From: an uncultured Methylotenera sp.
GTDB lineage: Bacteria > Pseudomonadota > Gammaproteobacteria > Burkholderiales > Methylophilaceae
Length of the DNA: 64,000 nucleotides
Assembly: GCF_946479685.1 (NCBI RefSeq)
Contig: NZ_CAMLGS010000001.1
Coordinates: 73,288 to 137,287, forward strand
Direction of reading: 5' to 3'
This document shows, one piece after another, positions 58,338 through 64,000 of the stretch (the first letter of the stretch is position 1; each line of letters opens with the position of its first letter). Both the position numbers and the translations under genes were made by a program. Below the pieces are notes generated by a model. It searched no databases and was not told where the DNA came from. It worked only from the letters and a program-made list of their open reading frames with translations.

Positions 58338-58370
58338 GTTCATGAATAAGCGCTAAGTAAAATCATGAAC
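58338..58370. promoter_or_regulatory. Inverted repeat upstream of pqqA
   Basis: GTTCATGA (58338-58345) and TCATGAAC (58363-58370) are perfect inverted arms with 17 bases between and centres 25 bases apart. It lies about 95 bases upstream of pqqA, a place for an activator site. No consensus sigma-70 promoter was clear below it. Confidence 0.45.
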
Positions 58371-58509
58371 AAAAAATCCACTCACAACAAACATGCCGAG
58401 CGTTCGACCTTCAAAAACCAAGTTAACATTATAAAAATCAGTATGTTAAATTAACACCTATCACCCTCATACGATAGCTAATTTAAGTACATGGAAGTTT
58501 AAAGATAAA

Positions 58510-58540
58510 AAAAAGACCTCTCTTACGAGAAGTCTTTTTT
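58510..58540 (-). terminator. Terminator of tRNA-Leu
   Basis: On the minus strand AAAGACTTCTC and GAGAGGTCTTT form an 11-bp stem (one G-T pair) around a GTAA loop, with eight T after it. Confidence 0.85.
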
Positions 58541-58547
58541 AATTTTT

Positions 58548-58632
58548 TGGTGCCCAGGGCCGGAATCGAACCGGCACGCCTCGCGGCGCGGGATTTTGAG
58601 TCCCGTGCGTCTACCAATTCCGCCACCTGGGC
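58548..58632 (-). tRNA. tRNA-Leu (anticodon CAA)
   Basis: 85 bases with encoded CCA, minus strand. The acceptor GCCCAGG pairs with CCTGGGC, the anticodon loop CTCAAAA gives CAA, and the long variable arm is CCGCGCCGCGAGGC-type as expected for type II tRNA-Leu. The plus-strand frame across it (MVPRAGIEPARLAARD) is the well-known artefact of a tRNA antisense. Confidence 0.95.
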
Positions 58633-58694
58633 CTCTTGGAATTATACATTCCTGTATAATTGCGATTTCGCTATTATAGCAAGCTATGAGCCAT

Positions 58695-59720
58695 ATGAAA
58701 ACCCAAGATTTCGATTTTTATTTACCTAATTCATTAATTGCCCAACATCCCTCCCCTGAACGCACTGCCAGCCGCATGTTATACCTACATAGTGCGAGTG
58801 GTGAATTAACGGATAAACAGTTTTTAGACTTCCCTGATTTCTTCAAAGCTGGCGATTTACTCATTTTTAATGACACCCGCGTAATCAAGGCGCGTTTATT
58901 TGGCAACAAGCACTCTGGCGGCAGTGTGGAAGTATTGATTGAGCGCGTGATTAATCAAAACACGGCGTATGCGCATGTACGCGCATCACGCTCGCCCAAG
59001 GTTGGCAGCCGTATTACTCTGAGCGATGCCTTTGACGTAGAAGTCACCGCACGCCATGACGATTTATTCGAACTGCGTTTCTTAAGTGAAGATTCAGTAT
59101 TTGAGTTACTGGAACAGCACGGCGCACTGCCGTTACCGCCTTATATTACCCATGGTGCCACAGACCATGATGAAGAGCGCTACCAAACCGTGTACGCAAA
59201 GCACTTGGGGGCAGTAGCTGCACCCACCGCCGGCTTGCATTTTAGCACCGAGATTTTGGAGCAACTGAAGGCAAGAGGCGTCAATATCGCTTACGTAACC
59301 TTGCACGTTGGTGCCGGTACGTTTCAGCCAGTACGCGTAGATAATGTAGCCGACCACAAAATGCACAGCGAGTTATTTCATGTCCCTACAGAAACCGTGG
59401 CACTGATTGAAGCGACCAAAGCCAATGGCGGCATCGTCACCGCGATTGGCACCACCGCGATGCGCGCACTGGAAAGCGCGGCAAGAAATGGTACTTTAGC
59501 TGCCGGTGAAGGTGACACTGATATTTTCATTACGCCAGGTTATAAATTTAACGTGGTTGATCGCTTGCTGACCAACTTTCATCTACCTAAAAGCACCTTA
59601 CTCATGCTAGTCTCTGCATTTGCAGGCACTGATAACATTAGAAAAGCTTACGCCCATGCTGTAGCTGGCGAATACCGTTTCTTTAGTTATGGCGATGCGA
59701 TGCTAATAGAAAGACTATAA
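58695..59720 (+). CDS. queA: S-adenosylmethionine:tRNA ribosyltransferase-isomerase
   Basis: Puts the ribose of SAM on preQ1-modified tRNA in queuosine synthesis. The 341-residue protein has the family start [27 protein letters not shown] and [12 protein letters not shown] and [18 protein letters not shown] 58695 matches homologues; ATG 58686 would add MSH. It is the first gene after a tRNA-Leu. tgt, which often follows, is absent in the window. Confidence 0.95.
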   Translation: MKTQDFDFYLPNSLIAQHPSPERTASRMLYLHSASGELTDKQFLDFPDFFKAGDLLIFNDTRVIKARLFGNKHSGGSVEVLIERVINQNTAYAHVRASRSPKVGSRITLSDAFDVEVTARHDDLFELRFLSEDSVFELLEQHGALPLPPYITHGATDHDEERYQTVYAKHLGAVAAPTAGLHFSTEILEQLKARGVNIAYVTLHVGAGTFQPVRVDNVADHKMHSELFHVPTETVALIEATKANGGIVTAIGTTAMRALESAARNGTLAAGEGDTDIFITPGYKFNVVDRLLTNFHLPKSTLLMLVSAFAGTDNIRKAYAHAVAGEYRFFSYGDAMLIERL

Positions 59721-59768
59721 GTCCATCAGCATGATGGCTGGAACAAAAGCCAGCAACATCTGAACTAA

Positions 59769-59804
59769 CAACAGAATAGCTGACAGCAACAAAATAACTG
59801 ACAG
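59769..59804. repeat. 18-bp tandem duplication (2 copies)
   Basis: CAACAGAATAGCTGACAG is followed by CAACAAAATAACTGACAG; 16 of 18 bases agree. It lies between queA and the next gene. Confidence 0.7.
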
Positions 59805-59854
59805 ATTTAAGATAGCCCAACTGACACTTAACCGTTTGAAGAAATAGAGAAAAA

Positions 59855-60724
59855 ATGCGCGCATTAACCCTACTCATTCCTATCGCCCTAATGGCGCTGG
59901 CACCAACTGCTCACGCGGAAATCTTAGCTGAGGCGCAAGTTGGCATTAAAATCCCGATGGTGAAAAAGCCAACCACACGTCCATTTACTGTTGCACATAT
60001 TCCAGACTTTAAGCGTTATTACATTGCCGATGGTGGCTTAGCACCAATGGGTAGCGAATCAGAAGCGCCTTACTCGAAATCGCAAATCCACGCCTATGAC
60101 GAAAATGGCAAATATGTAAACTCCTCACGCCCAGGCTACGATAACCGCTCGATTTACTACAACACCAATACACACAAACTAGAAACAGTTACCTACAACA
60201 TCTCTAGCGATTTAGGCTTTGCGCCTAACTCAGGTATTTTTTCTATCCATTTAACTGAATCTGGCGATTTAAAAGATTCATCAGATGAGATTTCACAGTT
60301 TAATCCTGCGTTCGGTGATTCAGCTACGATTCCTAGCTACGATGCCGAGCATAACCGTTATTTTGCAAAACAAGCGCATGGCAACAACGTATTTATTGTA
60401 GATCCCAACAGCCGAGAAAAAGTTGGTGTTATCGCTTTAGAGCTAGACAAAGCCGGCGCCGCACATGACGATGTGAGCGACTCGTTTATTGCTTATACCG
60501 CAGTAAAAGGTGAAGAGTTTGCCCTGCTGGATGTGGACCACAAGACCGTGTTGGTGTTTGATATTACAGGTAAATTTGTAGGTAAGTCTGCGCTACCTAA
60601 AACACTAAAACTACGTGCAAACAACCACTACACCGGTTTGGGTTATGCCAACAAAATGTTGTTTGTATTCCATGAGCCTGAGGGTGAGTTTGGCACTTAC
60701 TATGGCTTTAAGATACAGCAATAA
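59855..60724 (+). CDS. Exported beta-propeller-like protein, function unknown
   Basis: 289 residues with a signal peptide (MRALTLLIPIALMALAPTAHA). The mature protein is beta-rich; repeated short patterns (YYIADGG, IHAYDENGKYV, NNVFIVDPNSRE, TVLVFDITGKFVG) suggest a propeller fold of about 4-6 blades, as in SMP-30 or NHL-type proteins. I assign no activity. It starts 134 bases after queA and ends in a strong terminator. Confidence 0.72.
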   Translation: MRALTLLIPIALMALAPTAHAEILAEAQVGIKIPMVKKPTTRPFTVAHIPDFKRYYIADGGLAPMGSESEAPYSKSQIHAYDENGKYVNSSRPGYDNRSIYYNTNTHKLETVTYNISSDLGFAPNSGIFSIHLTESGDLKDSSDEISQFNPAFGDSATIPSYDAEHNRYFAKQAHGNNVFIVDPNSREKVGVIALELDKAGAAHDDVSDSFIAYTAVKGEEFALLDVDHKTVLVFDITGKFVGKSALPKTLKLRANNHYTGLGYANKMLFVFHEPEGEFGTYYGFKIQQ

Positions 60725-60752
60725 TAGCTAGAGCATTAATGATGCTCACCAT

Positions 60753-60785
60753 AAAAAAGCCGCCCATCAGGCGGCTTTTTTTATT
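60753..60785 (+). terminator. Rho-independent terminator after the exported protein
   Basis: AAAAAAGCCGCC and GGCGGCTTTTTT form a GC-rich stem with a CATCA loop and a T-run on both strands; it can serve the plus-strand gene and the convergent lytic transglycosylase. Confidence 0.85.
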
Positions 60786-60834
60786 ACTAAGTAATATCCA
60801 GAAACTGGATGAAAAAGTATAACGTACTACGGTA

Positions 60835-61464
60835 TTAAATATTTTTCGGTGCCACTGACCAGCGATTTGGAGTGTAGTCCCAGTTCTTACGCCAGGCGCC
60901 TAGTATTAGGTTTGGATACTCGGGTTTACCCAAGCTACCGTTGTAACGCCCTAGCGCGCGATACAAATCACCACGCTCAATATCTACGTAATGCCTTAAG
61001 ATTGTGCAACCGTAGCGCAAATTGGTACGCAGTAAAAATAAATTATGGTCGTTAGCGCCTATGCTACGCACCCAAAATGGCATCACCTGCATAAAGCCGC
61101 GCGCACCTACCGATGACACTGCGTATTTTTTAAAGCCACTCTCCACCTGAATCAAGCCCAGCACCATTTGCGGGTCTAGGCCAGCGCGACTGGCTTCATA
61201 ATGCACGGTGCGCAGAAAATCTTCCCGATATTGCTGGTCAGGCATACGCTTTTGCAAGCGTTGCGACATTTCGTTCAACCATGCCTGCCCCTCTTCTTTA
61301 GTAGCAAAGGTTAGCGTAGGTACCGCGCGATCACTCACGCTACGCTGCATCATGGCTTTGACGCTATTAGAAAGCGGCTCTTCTATCTGCGAGCCAGCAT
61401 AGCTTACGTGAGGTGCCAAAGCACCTAACAATATCAGCACGCTAATTCGTAGTTTTTTGAGCAC
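60835..61464 (-). CDS. Lytic transglycosylase
   Basis: Cleaves peptidoglycan between MurNAc and GlcNAc. 209 residues, with a signal peptide (ends VSYA) and an SLT domain: HYEASRAGLDPQMVLGLIQVESGFKKYAVSS carries the catalytic Glu in VESGF, followed by GARGFMQVMPFWVRSIG and LRYGCTILRHY. GTG start after AGGGAG. It lies upstream of proS on the same strand with 37 bases between, and is divergent to none. Confidence 0.92.
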   Translation of the reverse strand: MLKKLRISVLILLGALAPHVSYAGSQIEEPLSNSVKAMMQRSVSDRAVPTLTFATKEEGQAWLNEMSQRLQKRMPDQQYREDFLRTVHYEASRAGLDPQMVLGLIQVESGFKKYAVSSVGARGFMQVMPFWVRSIGANDHNLFLLRTNLRYGCTILRHYVDIERGDLYRALGRYNGSLGKPEYPNLILGAWRKNWDYTPNRWSVAPKNI

Positions 61465-61501
61465 GCAAACTCCCTAATGCAACGATGGCAACAGTTTGAT
61501 A

Positions 61502-63223
61502 CTAAGCCAATTTTTGCACAAACTCAACCACTGATGCCAGCGCTACAGATTGCGCGTCCGCCTGTGTTCTGGCTTTATATTCCACGTTACCTTCGTTCAG
61601 GCCACGCTCACCTATCACTAAGCGATGTGGAATACCCATCAAATCAGCTTCAGCAAACATCACGCCCGGACGCTCACCTCTATCGTCCAGCAACACATCC
61701 ACGCCAGCCGCTTGCAGCTCATCATGCAACTTGTTGGCAGCCGCTTTTACTGTCTCAGACTTATCATAACCAATCGCACAAATCACCACTTCAAACGGTG
61801 CCATGCTCTTAGGGAAGATAATGCCACGTTCATCGTTACCCTGCTCAATGGCAGCGCCCACAATACGTGATACGCCGATACCGTAACAACCCATCTCCAT
61901 GACCTGGGTTTGTCCGTTTTCGTCCAGGTAGGTTGCGCTCATGGCTTCTGAGTATTTAGTACGCAATTGGAAAATGTGACCAACCTCAATACCACGGCAC
62001 AGTGACAATACACCTTTACCATCTGGGCTGGCATCACCCGCTACAACGTTACGGATGTCAGCAACCAGCACAGGCTCTGGCAAATCACGGCCAAAATTCA
62101 CGCCAGCCAAATGGAATTTAGGTTTATTAGCGCCACACACAAAGTCACTCATCAAGGCCACGGTTTTATCGGCGATTACGGTGACATTGGCACCCACGCC
62201 TACTGGGCCAATAAAGCCCGGTGGGCAATTGAGGTTAGCGCGGATTTCTTCTTCGGTAGCAAATCTGAAGTCAGCTAGACCAGCAACTTTGCCCAACTTT
62301 ACTTCATTTAAGTGATGGTCACCACGCAACAAAGCTAGGTAAAACTTACCGTTGCCAGCTTCATCTTTCGCAATCAAGGCAATCGCCTTCACGGTACGCT
62401 CTATGCTGATTTCTAACAATTTAGCCACGTCTTCGCATGCGGTTTGCTTAGGTGTATCCACCTCACGCATGGTTTCAGCAGCTGCACCACGGCTAGTGCT
62501 GGCAGGAATCGCCTCTGCCAACTCTACGTTGGCTGCAAAGTCTGAGGTTTCGCAATAAGCCAAGCCATCTTCGCCTGAATCTGCCAGCACGTGAAATTCG
62601 TGTGAACCGTCACCGCCAATGGCGCCGGTATCGGCTTTTACCGCACGGAACTTCAGGCCTAAGCGGGTAAATACATTGCTATAAGCTTGGTACATGGTGC
62701 CGTAGGTTTGTTCTAGCGAGGCAAAATCCGTATGGAATGAATACGCATCTTTCATCATAAACTCACGTGCACGCATCACGCCAAAACGTGGACGAATTTC
62801 ATCACGGAATTTAGTCTGGATTTGGTAGAAATTCAGTGGTAATTGTTTGTAACTGCGAATCTCTTTACGCGCAATGTCGGTAATCACTTCTTCATGCGTT
62901 GGGCCAAAACAGAACTCGCGCTCGTGCCTGTCTTGAATCTTTAACATTTGTGGACCAAACACTGCCCAGCGGCCTGTTTCTTCCCACAGCTCTTTAGGTT
63001 GCACTGCTGGCATTAATAGCTCTAGCGCACCCGCATTGTTCATTTCCTCGCGCACCACGCGCTCCACCTTACGTAACACGCGCAAGCCTAGCGGCATCCA
63101 GCTGTATAGGCCAGAACCTAGACGCTTAATCAGGCCGGCACGCACCATTAAAATATGGCTTTGCAGTTCTGCTTCGTTAGGGGCTTCTTTTTGAGTATTA
63201 AAGAAAAATTGAGAGGCGCGCAT
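61502..63223 (-). CDS. proS: Prolyl-tRNA synthetase
   Basis: Class II synthetase charging tRNA-Pro, 573 residues, the bacterial type with an inserted editing domain at about residues 220-400. Motif 1 ([19 protein letters not shown]), motif 2 ([21 protein letters not shown]) and motif 3 ([16 protein letters not shown]) are complete. The start is ATG at 63223 with [15 protein letters not shown]. Confidence 0.96.
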   Translation of the reverse strand: MRASQFFFNTQKEAPNEAELQSHILMVRAGLIKRLGSGLYSWMPLGLRVLRKVERVVREEMNNAGALELLMPAVQPKELWEETGRWAVFGPQMLKIQDRHEREFCFGPTHEEVITDIARKEIRSYKQLPLNFYQIQTKFRDEIRPRFGVMRAREFMMKDAYSFHTDFASLEQTYGTMYQAYSNVFTRLGLKFRAVKADTGAIGGDGSHEFHVLADSGEDGLAYCETSDFAANVELAEAIPASTSRGAAAETMREVDTPKQTACEDVAKLLEISIERTVKAIALIAKDEAGNGKFYLALLRGDHHLNEVKLGKVAGLADFRFATEEEIRANLNCPPGFIGPVGVGANVTVIADKTVALMSDFVCGANKPKFHLAGVNFGRDLPEPVLVADIRNVVAGDASPDGKGVLSLCRGIEVGHIFQLRTKYSEAMSATYLDENGQTQVMEMGCYGIGVSRIVGAAIEQGNDERGIIFPKSMAPFEVVICAIGYDKSETVKAAANKLHDELQAAGVDVLLDDRGERPGVMFAEADLMGIPHRLVIGERGLNEGNVEYKARTQADAQSVALASVVEFVQKLA

Positions 63224-63319
63224 AGTAATGTAAGCTCAGTGCTAAATAAAAATGCGAATTTTACAGATAATCAGTGTGTTAGTCAGCAATACTTACTACA
63301 CAGCTCCCGTAAGCTCGCA

Positions 63320-64000
63320 TTATTTAACTTCAGCGCGGCCTTTTATAATGGGACTATCAGTTGGAAAATAACCAGATTTCCACGTAGCAAACGGCACGAT
63401 GGTAGCAGGCGCACCGTTATCGTAAAACCAGCTATCCACCGCATAGCGCTCACCCGTGGCAAGCTCATGAATCACCGCGGTGCTATGTGGCCAGCCAAAA
63501 AGAAAGTAACTGCGCGTGCCCATGCTCTCAATCGCATGCAGTTTAATTAGGCCATGCTGCTGCATTAAACGCATATAGGTGGTGCTATTGATGGCTTCAT
63601 CGTTGCAATCTAGCTGCCCCGGATAGCGCGAGTTATCAAAGGTGCCGGCACGGTCGGTGCTGGTGCCCGTTTTTGCGCCTACCACTCGCTCCAGTGCGCC
63701 AATTGCATCTGCAATATGCTTACGCTCCAATGTCGCATCCTTTGGTAGATCATGGGTCGGGGCTGGTTCTTCAAAGATAGCGGTAACGACTTTCCACTCG
63801 TCATTGGTCAAAGCAACTTGTTTAATCTCTGCGCAGCCGCCACCGCTACAGATTTCAAAGGCTTCTAATTTTGGTGTTTGTTTATAAATACGCGTAATGT
63901 CGGCAATGGATGCCTGCACGCTAAACGGCATCAGCAAACTGAGCCCCAGCAATAAATTATAAAATGACCGGGGCGTCTGGTAGCTCATTTTGATTTTCAC
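63320..64000 (-). CDS. Exported hypothetical protein (start near window edge)
   Basis: Up to 226 residues; ATG 63988 (MSYQTPRSFYNLLLGLSLL) gives a clear signal peptide ending SVQA, while GTG at 64000 would add four residues and the gene may begin further upstream outside the window. Mature protein has GGGCAEIKQ (Cys) and a C-terminal half with TYMRLMQQHGL and WPHSTAVIHE; no family recognised. It precedes proS on the same strand by 96 bases. Confidence 0.7.
   Translation of the reverse strand: MKIKMSYQTPRSFYNLLLGLSLLMPFSVQASIADITRIYKQTPKLEAFEICSGGGCAEIKQVALTNDEWKVVTAIFEEPAPTHDLPKDATLERKHIADAIGALERVVGAKTGTSTDRAGTFDNSRYPGQLDCNDEAINSTTYMRLMQQHGLIKLHAIESMGTRSYFLFGWPHSTAVIHELATGERYAVDSWFYDNGAPATIVPFATWKSGYFPTDSPIIKGRAEVK

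Noticed and set aside
58547..58729. Plus-strand frame starting MVPRAGIEPARLAARD
   Set aside because: Antisense of tRNA-Leu, a well-known false gene.

Overview
The window looks like a chromosomal segment of a betaproteobacterium, most probably a methylotroph of the Methylophilaceae (Methylotenera/Methylophilus type). The grounds are gene content and order: rplU-rpmA-obgE-proB, pilD-coaE-zapD-yacG, a Nudix-ThiE fusion next to argJ, ribH-nusB, a very long DUF3683/FAD/Fe-S oxidoreductase, and a pqqA gene for the PQQ cofactor precursor. The assignment is inference, because no 16S rRNA or methanol dehydrogenase gene lies in the window. No phage, transposase, CRISPR array or plasmid origin was seen.

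Layout. 1-8.9 kb: ribF (cut by the left edge), murJ, rpsT, a prohibitin-type SPFH protein, purEK, proB-obgE-rpmA-rplU. 9.2-18 kb: ispB, pilD-coaE-zapD-yacG, a copper chaperone, Nudix-ThiE, argJ, cysS. 18-22.5 kb: a TPR lipid/wall-type exported protein and an L,D-transpeptidase that share a C-terminal domain, two cyclophilins, lpxH. 22.5-26.9 kb: a GAF-HD-GYP phosphodiesterase, an FHA protein, a PP2C phosphatase, nusB, ribH. 27-31.7 kb: an OFA-type MFS transporter and phoB-phoR-lipoprotein with a three-repeat Pho box. 31.9-43.8 kb: the 1294-residue oxidoreductase, TlpA-type thioredoxin, hemJ, TetR, a PfkB kinase, a glycine-zipper lipoprotein, ornithine-lipid genes olsB-olsA with a Pho-box-like array, apaH and a diheme cytochrome c.

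43.9-53 kb, starting at tRNA-Arg(CCG), looks more accessory: a small hypothetical, DoxX, a MoxR-DUF58-TgpA-like operon whose last protein has no transglutaminase core, and a divergent LuxR regulator facing an exported cupin, an unrecognised 507-residue exported protein and a TorF-type outer membrane protein. 53-57.9 kb: LysR-pirin-YcaC-monooxygenase cluster, an orphan UmuD-like protein with a basic N-terminal extension, and thioredoxin. 57.9-58.6 kb holds two tiny genes: a 48-residue membrane protein preceded by twin palindromes, and a 23-residue PqqA with none of pqqBCDE nearby. The window ends with tRNA-Leu(CAA), queA, an exported protein, a lytic transglycosylase, proS and a partial exported protein.

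The main linking ideas are phosphate control (PhoBR and a candidate Pho box at the phosphorus-free lipid genes olsBA), PQQ precursor supply from an isolated pqqA, and a recurrent pattern of 14-18 bp tandem duplications in the intergenic gaps (about 2.96, 10.22, 13.21, 24.23, 45.05, 54.09 and 59.77 kb).
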